A stretch of DNA of 57,324 nt from Bordetella parapertussis (GTDB taxonomy: Bacteria > Pseudomonadota > Gammaproteobacteria > Burkholderiales > SG8-41). Positions within the stretch are counted from its first letter, which is position 1. Each line of letters starts with the position of its first letter. This document shows positions 7,721 through 16,516 of the stretch, piece after piece. The stretch spans positions 1 to 57,324 of the forward strand of contig CAMDLH010000017.1 in the NCBI GenBank assembly GCA_945901405.1. Reading direction: 5' to 3'. Position numbers and translations under genes: made by a program. The notes under the pieces are model-generated. The model searched no databases, was not told where the DNA came from, and was given only the letters and a program-made list of their open reading frames with translations.

Positions 7721-10021
7721 ATGAATTATCCTGACGCTTACATTGGCCGCGCGGTTGAACGCCTCGAAGACTCGCGTTTTCTGCGCGGGCGCGGGCAATA
7801 CGTTGATGACTTGCATCCGCCGGGTTTGCTGCATGCTGCAATTCTTCGCAGTGCCGTTGCGCACGCACGCATACGCGCCATCGATGTAACCGGGGCGCGC
7901 GCGCTGCCGGGCGTGCATGCGGTGTTTACCGCGGCCGATCTTGGCGCGCATGTGCCGAAGATACCGCTGCGTATGGAGCCGCAACCCGCGCTCGCGCGTT
8001 TCGAGCAAACGGTGATCGCGTACGGCAAGGTACGCTACGCCGGTGAACCGCTCGCCGTGGTTGTGGCCGACAGCGCGGCCATTGCCGAGGATGCGCTGGC
8101 CGCGATTGAAGTTGATCTGGAAGTGCTGCCGGTAGTGGCAAATCGCGTGGTATCCGAGTCGAACGAGGTGCTGTTGTTCGAGGAACATGGCACTAACCAC
8201 GCGATGACATTGACCGCGCTACGTGGCGACGCCGACAGTGCATTCAACACGGCGCACTACATACGGCGCGAGAAATTCAGCGTGCAGCGCCACGGCGCGA
8301 TGCCGCTGGAGGCGCGCGGCGTGTTGGCCGAGTGGGATGCGGCACGCGGCAAACTCAAGGTCTGGGGCGGCATGAAAGTGCCGTTCGCGATCCGCGCGCT
8401 GCTGGCGAAGTTGATGCGTCTTGCCGAAGACGATATCGAAGTCGTGGAGAGCGACAACGGCGGCGGTTTTGGTGCGCGCGGTGAGTGTTACCCGGAAGAT
8501 TTTTTGATTCCGTTCGCGGCGCGGCGGCTCGGCCGCCCGGTGAAGTGGATCGAGGACCGGCGCGAACATCTACTGGCCACGAGCCCCGCGCGCGAAGTCG
8601 AATGTGAACTGGAAATTGCGTGCACGCGTGATGGCGAAATCCTTGCGCTGCGCGGGCACGCGTGGTCGGACATGGGCGCGTACGTACGCCCCAACGCGGT
8701 GACCGCGCCGCGCAATCTGGCGCAGATGGTGAGCGGGCCATACCGCGTGCCGCACATGCGCATGGACGTTTCGATGATGCTCACCAACAAAACGCCGTCG
8801 GCGAGTTATCGCGGGCCGGGTCGCTTCGAGGCGGATTTTTTCCGCGAGCGCCTGTTCGATATCGCAGCGGGTGAACTTGGCATCGACCGGGTGGAGTTCC
8901 GCCGCCGCAATCTGGTTTCGAGCAGTCAGATGCCTTATGCGCTGGCCACCGTGCAACCCTACGGCAGCGGCGGCGAGTTCGACAACGGCGATTATCGCGA
9001 GACGCTGACGCGCTGCCTCGCCGAAATCGGCTGGCCGGAAAAATCGCGCATGCAGGGCCAGCTCATCGAAGGCCGCTACCACGGCCTCGGCGTGGGCTGT
9101 TACGTCGAGGGCGGCGGCAGCGGCCCGAAAGAAAACGCGCGGCTGGCGCTCGCACCCGACGGCATGCTCACGGTCTACACCGGTTCATCGGCGATAGGGC
9201 AGGGGCTGGAAACCATCTTCGCGCAGATCGCCGCCGATGCGCTGGGCATTGCGATGGCGCGCATACGCGGCGTGTATCACGGCTCAACCGCGTACCTGCG
9301 CGAGGGCTTCGGCTCGTACGCCTCGCGCGCCACCGTGATGGGCGGCTCGGCGCTGCTTGATGCCGCAGCCAATCTGAAAATGGCGATACGCAAGGCGGCC
9401 GCCGCGCAATTCGGCTGCGCGCTTGAGGATGTCAAAATCACCAGCGGCCTGCAACGCGTGATCGCCAAGGACAAATCACGCGCCGTCGCCGAACTCGCGG
9501 CCGAGGGCTTCGAGGCCGAAGGCACGTTCGTCAGCAGCAAGCGCACCTACAGCTACGGCACGCACGCGGCGCATGTCGCCGTTGATCCGCGCACCGGTCA
9601 GGTCGAAGTGCTCGAATATGTAGCCGTCGAAGACGTGGGCCGCATCATCAATCCGAAGACCCTGCATGGGCAAGTGCTGGGCGCCATCGTGCAGGGGTTG
9701 GGCGGCGCGCTGCTGGAGCAACTGGTGTACGACGATCAGGGCCAGTTGCTCACGGGGTCCCTCGCGAGTTACCTGATGCCGGCGATGGAAGACTTTCCCA
9801 ACATACGCGTCATCACGCTGGAGAATTATCCCTCGCCCATCAACCCGCTCGGCGCCAAGGGCGCGGGCGAGGGCGGCATCATCCCGGTGGGCGGCGTGAT
9901 CGCCAATGCGGTGGCGTCTGCGCTGGAATCATTGGCTGTGTCGCCTCGCGCGCTGCCGCTGTCGCCGCCGCGTGTGTGGCGGATGATTGAAGATAAACGC
10001 AACAGCGGCATGCGAAAATAA
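7721..10021 (+). CDS. Molybdenum hydroxylase, large Mo-cofactor subunit (CoxL form II-like)
   Basis: Catalytic subunit binding molybdopterin cytosine dinucleotide; it hydroxylates an aldehyde, aromatic or N-heterocyclic substrate using water. At 766 residues it has the a/b hammerhead N-terminal domain, the GGGFGARGE cofactor loop (about 247-255), the active-site loop SYRGPGR (about 361-367) and the C-terminal GAKGAGEGG with the catalytic Glu near 715. The active-site loop lacks the Cys-Ser of true CO dehydrogenase (AYXCSFR) and resembles form II AYRGAGR, so this should not be called CO dehydrogenase. It is the third gene of the medium-small-large set and precedes a flavoprotein gene. Confidence 0.93.
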   Translation: MNYPDAYIGRAVERLEDSRFLRGRGQYVDDLHPPGLLHAAILRSAVAHARIRAIDVTGARALPGVHAVFTAADLGAHVPKIPLRMEPQPALARFEQTVIAYGKVRYAGEPLAVVVADSAAIAEDALAAIEVDLEVLPVVANRVVSESNEVLLFEEHGTNHAMTLTALRGDADSAFNTAHYIRREKFSVQRHGAMPLEARGVLAEWDAARGKLKVWGGMKVPFAIRALLAKLMRLAEDDIEVVESDNGGGFGARGECYPEDFLIPFAARRLGRPVKWIEDRREHLLATSPAREVECELEIACTRDGEILALRGHAWSDMGAYVRPNAVTAPRNLAQMVSGPYRVPHMRMDVSMMLTNKTPSASYRGPGRFEADFFRERLFDIAAGELGIDRVEFRRRNLVSSSQMPYALATVQPYGSGGEFDNGDYRETLTRCLAEIGWPEKSRMQGQLIEGRYHGLGVGCYVEGGGSGPKENARLALAPDGMLTVYTGSSAIGQGLETIFAQIAADALGIAMARIRGVYHGSTAYLREGFGSYASRATVMGGSALLDAAANLKMAIRKAAAAQFGCALEDVKITSGLQRVIAKDKSRAVAELAAEGFEAEGTFVSSKRTYSYGTHAAHVAVDPRTGQVEVLEYVAVEDVGRIINPKTLHGQVLGAIVQGLGGALLEQLVYDDQGQLLTGSLASYLMPAMEDFPNIRVITLENYPSPINPLGAKGAGEGGIIPVGGVIANAVASALESLAVSPRALPLSPPRVWRMIEDKRNSGMRK

Positions 10022-10070
10022 GCGCGGCAGCGCGCCTGCCTGTTGTACTGTCGGCAAAATCATGAATTAC

Positions 10071-10091
10071 GTAACTAATTGTTTTTAAACA
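10071..10091 (+). repeat. AT-rich dispersed motif, copy upstream of flavoprotein gene
   Basis: GTAACTAATTGTTTTTAAAC lies 20 bases upstream of ATG 10111, followed by a second T/A-rich run. It shares 17 contiguous bases (TAACTAATTGTTTTTAA and beyond) with the copy at 7691. Confidence 0.75.
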
Positions 10092-10110
10092 AGTTTTTAA
10101 AAGGTTAATC

Positions 10111-11592
10111 ATGGCGGACGAATCGTTCCATTACGACGTTTTAATCGCGGGCGGCGGCAACGCCGCGTGTTGCGTGGCGCTCGCGGCGCTGGAAAAAACG
10201 CAAAGCGTGGGCCTGATCGAGAAAGCGCCCAAGCGCGAGCGCGGCGGCAACAGCGCGATGACCGGCCACATGCGATATGCATTCAACGGCATCGAGGATT
10301 TGCGTCCGCTGGTGAAAAACATGTCGGACGCCGAGTTGCACAAGCTGCTCGAAGGCGGCTTGCCCAAGCGCACGGAAGAAGACATCTGGGACGAGATCAT
10401 GCGCGTCACCAATAATCAGAGCGACGAGGATTTGCTCCGCGTGCATGTCACCGAATCGCTGAAGACCGTGCACTGGCTTGCCGGCAAGGGCCACGACTGG
10501 GTGCCCTCGCCCGCCACCAACGACAACGTGCTGTCGATGAACGGCGGCGGCATGGGCCTGCAAAAACGCAATTTCGACATGCTCGCCCGCGCGGGCGCGG
10601 TGTTCCATTACGAGACGGCGGCGACGGAGTTGATCGAGGACAACAAGGGCCGTGTTACCGGCGTGCGTGCGTTAACCCCCAACGGCTACGCCACGTTTCA
10701 CGGCAAGACCGTGGTGCTGGCATGCGGCGGCTTCGAGGCCAACGCCGAAATGCGCGCGCGTTACCTCGGGCCGGGCTGGGATATGGTGCATGTGCGCGGA
10801 GTGCCGTACAACACCGGCGACGGGCTGCGCATGGCGATGGACATCGGCGCCCTGCCATACGGCAGTTGGTCAACCTGCCACGCGTCGCCGCAGGATATCT
10901 CGATACCGAAATTCACCATGCCTTCGGCGCATGTGCATTCCGAAAGCAAGCATCGCTACATGTACCCATACGCGATCATGGTCAATCTCAAGGGCGAGCG
11001 CTTCGTCGATGAGTCGTGGGACACGCGCGGGCGCACCTATGCCAGCATGGGCCGCGAAGTGCTGGCGCAGCCGGGCGGCATCGCGATCCAGATCCTCGAC
11101 GCGAAGATACGCGACATGAATATTTATTTGCACAACTACAAGAACGCCACCACGGCCAAGGCCGACACGCTGGAAAAACTTGCCGAGGAACTGGGCTTGC
11201 CGGTCGCCAACTTCGTGAGAACCGTGCGCGAATTCAACGCCGCGGTGCAGCCCGGCAACTATAATCCAAGCCGTTATCAACTCGATGGCAAAGGCACGGC
11301 GGGCATCTTTCCGCCGAAAAGTAATTACGCCCTCACCATCGACAAGCCGCCGTTCGAGGCGTGGCCCACGCGTTGCGGCATTACGTTTACCTTCGGCGGG
11401 TTGAAAATCGATGCGCAGACCGGGCAGGTGCAGCACGTCGCCGGGCGGCCGATTCCGGGCTTGTATGCCGCCGGCGAAATGGTGGGCGGTTTGTTTATCG
11501 GCGCTTACGCATCAGGCTCTGGCATGATGTCGGGCGCGACGTTTGGGCGGCTTGCGGGTACGGCTGCCGCGATGGATGCTTTGGCTCGCTAA
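10111..11592 (+). CDS. FAD-dependent dehydrogenase, FrdA/TcuA-like
   Basis: Flavoprotein of the fumarate reductase/succinate dehydrogenase superfamily, most like the tricarballylate dehydrogenase (TcuA) type, which oxidises a C-C bond in a polycarboxylic acid. The 493-residue protein has an N-terminal dinucleotide-binding motif GGGNAACC (14-21) with acidic Glu37. A central VVLACGGFEANAEM segment and a C-terminal PGLYAAGEMVGGLF segment complete the FAD domain. It follows the hydroxylase large subunit by 89 bases and precedes a VOC protein by 18 bases. A tcuB-like partner is absent, so the electron acceptor and substrate are unknown. Confidence 0.85.
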   Translation: MADESFHYDVLIAGGGNAACCVALAALEKTQSVGLIEKAPKRERGGNSAMTGHMRYAFNGIEDLRPLVKNMSDAELHKLLEGGLPKRTEEDIWDEIMRVTNNQSDEDLLRVHVTESLKTVHWLAGKGHDWVPSPATNDNVLSMNGGGMGLQKRNFDMLARAGAVFHYETAATELIEDNKGRVTGVRALTPNGYATFHGKTVVLACGGFEANAEMRARYLGPGWDMVHVRGVPYNTGDGLRMAMDIGALPYGSWSTCHASPQDISIPKFTMPSAHVHSESKHRYMYPYAIMVNLKGERFVDESWDTRGRTYASMGREVLAQPGGIAIQILDAKIRDMNIYLHNYKNATTAKADTLEKLAEELGLPVANFVRTVREFNAAVQPGNYNPSRYQLDGKGTAGIFPPKSNYALTIDKPPFEAWPTRCGITFTFGGLKIDAQTGQVQHVAGRPIPGLYAAGEMVGGLFIGAYASGSGMMSGATFGRLAGTAAAMDALAR

Positions 11593-11610
11593 ATATTAAA
11601 GGAAAACAAT

Positions 11611-12540
11611 ATGCTCCCAACCCCGAAATTTCATCACCTGCATCTGAATTCGATTGACCCTGACGCGCAGATTAATTTCTACACGCGCCAATTCGCCAGC
11701 ACATCGCGAACCACCTGGGGCGGCATGCCCGCGTTGCAATCGCCGAATGATGTGTTGCTGTTGTTTAACAAGGTCGATGCGCTGGCGCCGGTAGAGCCGC
11801 AGAGCGCAATCTGGCATTTCGGCTGGTATGTCACCGATGTGCGCCGCGACCTTGAGGCTTACAAGACGCGGCCCGAGGTCAAGCTGCTGCCGTTGTATAC
11901 GGAGGAGGAGAGCGGCGGTTACGTGTTGATCAACAGTGACAGTTGGCCCAACGTCGGCGGCTTGCTGGGGCTGACAAAGACGCAGATTGCCGAAGCCAAG
12001 GCCAAGGGCATCAAGCCCAAGGGCGGCCCCGGTTTCGCCTACATGCAGGGGCCGGAGCGCACGCTCATTGAATACATGGGCGACTTTTCTCAAGAGCGTT
12101 TTAACCACGTGCATATGTGGCAGGAAGATCCATTTTGCGCGCAGCTTTGGTATCAGAAGCATCTGAACGCGCCGGTGATGCCGGGGCGCGAAAGCCCCGT
12201 GCCGATGAGCGAGGCGAATTGCAAAGTCCCGCGTGGCGTCGATCGCACCTGGCCCGCGCTTAACCGCGAAGGCATGTTCCGCACGCCGCGCGCCGCGGTG
12301 CTGTTCGGCGATGTGGCGTTGACGTGGTACGCGAATCAGGGCGACAAGCCGCTGGTGGATTCGCGCGGCCAGCTTTACGATCACATTGCGTTCAGCGTCG
12401 CTGATCTTGACGCGTGGATCGCCAAGCTCAAAGACGAGGGCGTGACCATCCTCGATGGCCCCTACAAACTAGGCGATACGCGCGCGGTGATGATCGAAGG
12501 GCCGAGCCGCGAGGCACTGGAGCTCGTCGAGGTGCGTTAG
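11611..12540 (+). CDS. VOC-superfamily (glyoxalase/dioxygenase-like) protein
   Basis: Cytoplasmic protein of 309 residues with two vicinal-oxygen-chelate modules. The first starts KFHHLHLNSIDPDAQINFY, and the second carries YDHIAFSVADLDAWIAKLKD and ends in EALELVEVR. His and Glu residues in these strands (FHHLHL, YDHIAF, LELVE) are suitable metal ligands, as in glyoxalases or ring-cleavage dioxygenases. A GGAAAA ribosome binding site precedes ATG 11611. It is the last gene of the plus-strand hydroxylase run. Its TAG stop shares bases with the stop of the convergent Bug gene. Confidence 0.8.
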   Translation: MLPTPKFHHLHLNSIDPDAQINFYTRQFASTSRTTWGGMPALQSPNDVLLLFNKVDALAPVEPQSAIWHFGWYVTDVRRDLEAYKTRPEVKLLPLYTEEESGGYVLINSDSWPNVGGLLGLTKTQIAEAKAKGIKPKGGPGFAYMQGPERTLIEYMGDFSQERFNHVHMWQEDPFCAQLWYQKHLNAPVMPGRESPVPMSEANCKVPRGVDRTWPALNREGMFRTPRAAVLFGDVALTWYANQGDKPLVDSRGQLYDHIAFSVADLDAWIAKLKDEGVTILDGPYKLGDTRAVMIEGPSREALELVEVR

Positions 12541-13556
12541 TCTGCTGTCAGCCCGGCAACCTTCGCCACCTTCGCGATGCGGTCGTAGTCGGCGCGGATA
12601 AAACGCGCGAATTCCTCGGGTGTCGTTGGCGACGCATCAGCGCCTTGCACCTGAAATTGTTCTTTCACGTCCGCCGCGCTCAACACCTTTACGATGGCTG
12701 CATTGAGCTTCGCGATGATGGCCTGCGGCGTGCCCTTGGGCACTACGACGCCGGCCCAACTGGTTGAGTAATAGCCGGGCACGCCGGCCTCGGCGGCGGT
12801 AGGTATGTCGGGCACCTGCGGCGCGCGTTTGTCGCCGCCCACGGCGAGCGCGCGCAAGCGGCCCGCGCGCACGTGCGGCAGCGGCGCACCTATCGGCGCG
12901 AACGTCCATTGCGATTCGTTGGAGACCACCGAGATGATCGACGCGCCCGCGCTCTTGTAGGGCACGTGCAGCGAGCGCACGCTCGCCATCGTGGTGAACA
13001 GCACGCCCGCGAGATGCCCGCCGGATGCCACGCCGGGCGAGGCCATCGCCAGCGCATCGGGTTTGGCTTTCATCAGCGCGATAAGTTCACGCACGTTGCT
13101 GGCCGCGACGGAAGTATGCACGGCAAGCAAATTCTGTCCGCTGTCGGTGAGCGACACGGGCAGCAAATCCTTCAACGCGTCGTAAGGCATTTTTTTGTAG
13201 ACATGCGGCGCGATGGCGAGCCCCGGCAAATTGCCGCGCGCGATGGTGTAGCCGTCTGGCGCGGATTTCGCCGCGATGTCAATGCCCAGCATGCCGCCCG
13301 CGCCGGGGCGGCTGTCCACCACCACTTGCTGGCCGAAAAGCTCGCCGAGCTTCTGCGCAAGAATGCGCGTGAAAATGTCGGCGTTGGAGCCGGGGCCGTT
13401 GGGCAGGATGTAGCGTATCGGCCGGTTGGGGTAATCGGCGGCAGAGTTGCTGGTGGCGGCGCGTGCCTGCGTGATGAGTGCCGCGTTAATCACCATAACC
13501 ACGGCGCAGACCAACGCCACTGTGTGCATTGTGTGCATGGTGTACCTAAGGGGCAT
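12537..13556 (-). CDS. Bug/TctC-family periplasmic binding protein
   Basis: Secreted organic-acid binding protein of 339 residues with an N-terminal hydrophobic signal ending near ARA. Canonical Bug blocks follow: YPNRPIRYILPNGPGSNAD (ligand loop), QVVVDSRPGAGGMLG and SAPDGYT. It is the distal gene of a minus-strand run that also holds the thiamine-diphosphate enzyme, another Bug protein and a molybdenum hydroxylase. Its start lies three bases after the stop of the TPP-enzyme gene. Its stop overlaps the convergent VOC gene by four bases (TTAG). Confidence 0.92.
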   Translation of the reverse strand: MPLRYTMHTMHTVALVCAVVMVINAALITQARAATSNSAADYPNRPIRYILPNGPGSNADIFTRILAQKLGELFGQQVVVDSRPGAGGMLGIDIAAKSAPDGYTIARGNLPGLAIAPHVYKKMPYDALKDLLPVSLTDSGQNLLAVHTSVAASNVRELIALMKAKPDALAMASPGVASGGHLAGVLFTTMASVRSLHVPYKSAGASIISVVSNESQWTFAPIGAPLPHVRAGRLRALAVGGDKRAPQVPDIPTAAEAGVPGYYSTSWAGVVVPKGTPQAIIAKLNAAIVKVLSAADVKEQFQVQGADASPTTPEEFARFIRADYDRIAKVAKVAGLTAD

Positions 13557-13559
13557 GGA

Positions 13560-15314
13560 TCAATCCGCGTCGTAACCCGGCTCGACGCGCATGTCGATCA
13601 CGCACGCCTTGCCTTCGCGCACCGCGGCGATGCCTTTCTCGATTGCCGGCTGTATATCGGCGACATTGGTGATCGGCCCATAACCAACCGCGCCCTGCGC
13701 GCGCGCCATGGCGGCGAGATCGATATCCGGGTCGCCGATGTGCTGGCCGATCCAGCGGTTCTCCGCCGGGCGGCCGCGCTCGACGGCCATGTGTTCCTGA
13801 TGGCGTTCGTCGTTAAAATAAGAACGATTGTTCATGATGATCATCAGGCACGGTATCTGGTAGTGCGTTGCCGTCCACACCGAGGTGTTGCCCATGATGA
13901 AATCGCCATCACCGATCAGGCCGATCGGCAAACGGCCGCTGCCCTTGATCGCGAGCGCCGCTCCTACCGTGATGCCGGGGCCTGCGCCGACACCGCCGCC
14001 GCCGTCAAAGCCGACGTAATCAAGCGGATGACGAAACGGCAGATACGCGCCGCTCCATCCGAGCGGCAGGCGCGTGATGCAAAAGTCGCTGTCGCCCAAT
14101 GCCGCGCGCAGCCCATCGCCGACGCCGCGTATGGTGACGTTCTTGTCCGGCGGCAGTGATTTCTTTTCGGTAACCGGCAACGCCTTCGGCTTGCGCGGCG
14201 CCACGGCCTGCAACAGTTGCGGCACTACGCTATCCGGATCGCACATCATGTAGAGATCAACCGGCGGCAGCGCCTGGTAATCCATGCTCCAGCCGCGATG
14301 CGCATGTGCGTCACATGACACGTTGATGATTTTCGCGGTGACGGGCTTGTTGCTCAGGGCTTGTTTCAACGACCCGGCGAGATCGAGCCAATCAAGCGAC
14401 AGAATCACATCGGCCTCGGCCAGCAATTTTCTCGCTTCGGGGGCGAGCCGGTTGCCGGGCGGGGCGACATGCAAACGGTGATCGGTGGGGAACGCCGCCG
14501 CGAGCTTAATGTGTGTGAGCACGGGGATTTCAAGTTTTTCGGCGAGCGCGATACGTGTATTCCAGTTTTCCATGCTGCGCGAGCAACGGCCCACGAGCAT
14601 CACCGGATTTTTGGCGTCCGCCAGCAGTTTGACGGCGGCGGCGATTTGATCCGCCGGCGCGGGCGGCGAGGGTGGCGGCGCGTAACGCGCGACGTTGGGC
14701 AACGCGGGCGAGCCGGCGATTTTTTCTTCTTGTATGGTCACGTCGAGGTTCACGTACACCGGGCCGCGCGGCGCGGTCTGCGCGATCTGGCTCGCGCGCA
14801 GCAGCGCTTCGAGCGCGGCGGCCACCGAGCCGGGCTGGTTGTCCCACTTGGTGTAGTTGCGTACCAGCGCGCCCTGATCGGAACACGTGTGTATCCACTC
14901 GATCCACGGGCGGCGTTTGGCCGCATCCCACGCGCCGGTAGCACCAATCACCAGCACGGCCGAGCGGTCGCACCAACTGTTGAATATCGGCATCGCCGCG
15001 TGCATCAAGCCGACATTGGAATGCAAGGCTGCCGCCATCATCCTGTCGGAGGCCTTGAAGTAACCCTGCGCGATGTGCACCGCGGTTTCGTCGTGCAGAC
15101 ACAGCAGCATCTGCGGCGCGCGGTTGCCCAGATAATTGACCAGGCTGTCGTGCAGCCCGCGATAACTGGCGCCGGGATTTAACGCGATGTACGGTATCTC
15201 CATCTCGCGCAGCAGCGCGGCAATCGCGTCGCTGCCCCAGTGGTTTTCGGATTCGCGCGCGGGTACCGGGGTGTCGTGTGCGATGGCGGTTGATTTATTG
15301 GGTGTGGTCGTCAT
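13560..15314 (-). CDS. Thiamine-diphosphate-dependent enzyme (acetolactate synthase-like)
   Basis: Large ThDP enzyme of the acetolactate synthase / benzoylformate decarboxylase / oxalyl-CoA decarboxylase superfamily, 584 residues. The N-terminal Pyr domain has the catalytic Glu76 in LCLHDETAVHIAQGY. The C-terminal PP domain has the ThDP-Mg motif starting GDGDFIMGN at about 466, ending about 28 residues later in MNN. It lies between two Bug genes and downstream of a molybdenum hydroxylase, suggesting decarboxylation or C-C bond change of a 2-oxo acid in the same pathway. No small regulatory subunit is adjacent, so ilvB is unlikely. Confidence 0.82.
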   Translation of the reverse strand: MTTTPNKSTAIAHDTPVPARESENHWGSDAIAALLREMEIPYIALNPGASYRGLHDSLVNYLGNRAPQMLLCLHDETAVHIAQGYFKASDRMMAAALHSNVGLMHAAMPIFNSWCDRSAVLVIGATGAWDAAKRRPWIEWIHTCSDQGALVRNYTKWDNQPGSVAAALEALLRASQIAQTAPRGPVYVNLDVTIQEEKIAGSPALPNVARYAPPPSPPAPADQIAAAVKLLADAKNPVMLVGRCSRSMENWNTRIALAEKLEIPVLTHIKLAAAFPTDHRLHVAPPGNRLAPEARKLLAEADVILSLDWLDLAGSLKQALSNKPVTAKIINVSCDAHAHRGWSMDYQALPPVDLYMMCDPDSVVPQLLQAVAPRKPKALPVTEKKSLPPDKNVTIRGVGDGLRAALGDSDFCITRLPLGWSGAYLPFRHPLDYVGFDGGGGVGAGPGITVGAALAIKGSGRLPIGLIGDGDFIMGNTSVWTATHYQIPCLMIIMNNRSYFNDERHQEHMAVERGRPAENRWIGQHIGDPDIDLAAMARAQGAVGYGPITNVADIQPAIEKGIAAVREGKACVIDMRVEPGYDAD

Positions 15315-15347
15315 TTTGGTTCTCCACTTGGGGAGGGGCTGAAAAAC

Positions 15348-15429
15348 TTCTTCGACGCAGATTAACTCGGATTTTCGCGGACAGGTTCTGGGGTTAATCT
15401 GCGTTCATCCGCGTTAATCCGTGTCGAAG
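15348..15429. repeat. Imperfect inverted repeat, TTAATCTGCGTTCATCCGCG family
   Basis: Left arm CTTCGACGCAGATTAACTCGG and right arm TTAATCTGCGTTCATCCGCG continuing to GTGTCGAAG form an imperfect palindrome between the TPP-enzyme and Bug genes. It belongs to the same sequence family as the element at 31821-31897. I recall very similar repeats from many unrelated environmental genomes. Confidence 0.65.
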
Positions 15430-15442
15430 GTTTTGAGGTTTA

Positions 15443-16516
15443 TCAATCCACGCGCGCGCCGGATTGTTTGATCACGTTCGCCCACTTGCTGATTTCGCCC
15501 TTGACGTGCGCGGCGAGCTGCTCGCGCGTGCTGCCCACGGGCACCACGCCTTCGTCGCCGAGGCGCTGCTTGATGTCCGCGCTTTGCATGATTTTCGCGA
15601 TCTGTGCGTTGAGCACGTTGAGGATTTCGGCAGGCGTTCCCGCCGGTGCAAACAAGCCGTACCACTGGCTTGATTCGTAACCTTTCAACCCGGCCTCGGC
15701 GACGGTGGGCAGGTTCGGCATCACTGGCAGCCGCTCGCGGCTGGTGACCGCGAGCGCGCGCAAACGGTTGGTCTTGATGTGCGGCCCGGCGTTGATCGCG
15801 GGCAAAAACATGATCATCGCTTCGCCACCCATCAGCCCGATCATCGCCGGGCCGGAGCCGCGATACGGTATGTGGATCATCTTCACGTTGGCCATCACGT
15901 TGAACAATTCGCCCGCGAGATGCGGCGTGCTGCCGCTGCCGGAACCAGCAAAGCCGATTTCGCCGGGTTTTGCTTTCGCCAGCGTGATGAGTTCACTCAC
16001 TGATTTTGCCGGAAGCGACGGATGCGCCACCAGCACATTGGGGCCAAAGGCGATCAGGCTGATCGCCTCGAAATCGCGTATCGGATCGTACGGTGCTTTG
16101 CGATAAAGGCTCGGTGACGTAACAAAATTAGCGCCATTCACCATCAACGTGTAGCCATCCTTTGCCGACTTGGCGACCACTTCGCTGCCGATCATGCCAT
16201 TGGCGCCGCCGCGGTTTTCTACAACGAAAGTGCGGCCGAGATTCTCGGACAGTTTTACCGCGGTGAGACGGCCGAGGCTATCGACGCCGCCGCCGGGCGG
16301 GAAGGGCACTACTATGCGTACGGGGGCGTTGGGGTAGGGTTGTGCGTTTGCGGTGGCGGCGGCGAGCAAAAAAAGCTTCACCGCAGAGGCGCAGAGGCGC
16401 AGAGGAAGCGGGGAGGAAAAACGAACTGCCTTATTTTTTGGAAGTTCTCTGCGTGATCTCTGCGCCTCTGCGCCTCTGCGGTTAAGCATTTCTGTCCCTG
16501 GTTTAGCCGGTTGCAC
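15443..16516 (-). CDS. Bug/TctC-family binding protein with repeat-derived N-terminus
   Basis: Organic-acid binding protein. The mature part starts at QPYPNAPVRIVVPFPPGGG and has the usual RTFVVENRGGANG and SAKDGYT blocks. The first 45 or so codons of this 357-residue frame lie within an inverted repeat (16380-16482), so MLNRRGAEAQRSRR and LPLRLCASA are repeat translation. The only in-family leader left is KLFLLAAATANA. An alternative GTG at 16379-16381, in the outer end of the repeat, gives a leader of only 13 residues, shorter than a normal signal peptide. The true start is therefore uncertain: either the repeat now encodes part of the leader or the gene has lost its signal. With the long start it overlaps the hydroxylase gene upstream by 14 bases. 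Confidence 0.82.
   Translation of the reverse strand: MQPAKPGTEMLNRRGAEAQRSRRELPKNKAVRFSSPLPLRLCASAVKLFLLAAATANAQPYPNAPVRIVVPFPPGGGVDSLGRLTAVKLSENLGRTFVVENRGGANGMIGSEVVAKSAKDGYTLMVNGANFVTSPSLYRKAPYDPIRDFEAISLIAFGPNVLVAHPSLPAKSVSELITLAKAKPGEIGFAGSGSGSTPHLAGELFNVMANVKMIHIPYRGSGPAMIGLMGGEAMIMFLPAINAGPHIKTNRLRALAVTSRERLPVMPNLPTVAEAGLKGYESSQWYGLFAPAGTPAEILNVLNAQIAKIMQSADIKQRLGDEGVVPVGSTREQLAAHVKGEISKWANVIKQSGARVD
16380..16482. repeat. Inverted repeat with 24-bp perfect arms (GCAGAGGC family)
   Basis: Arm 16380-16403 (ACCGCAGAGGCGCAGAGGCG + CAGA) is the exact reverse complement of 16459-16482, with a 55-base spacer. The arms carry short direct repeats of GCAGAGGC. It covers the 5' end of the Bug gene. 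A related, less perfect copy is at 30436-30533. Similar elements are common in environmental bacterial genomes. Confidence 0.85.

Noticed and set aside
7721..10021. Calling the first hydroxylase a CO dehydrogenase (coxL)
   Set aside because: The active-site loop is SYRGPGR, not AYXCSFR, so the Cys-Ser needed for CO oxidation is missing.
12873..14159. 428-codon plus-strand frame opposite Bug and TPP-enzyme genes
   Set aside because: Antisense shadow crossing the boundary of two genes.
13560..15314. Calling the TPP enzyme IlvB
   Set aside because: No IlvH or IlvC adjacent, and context is catabolic.
16380..16482. Direct GCAGAGGC units that could look like a small CRISPR array
   Set aside because: Units are tandem without spacers, and the whole is an inverted repeat; no cas genes are present.
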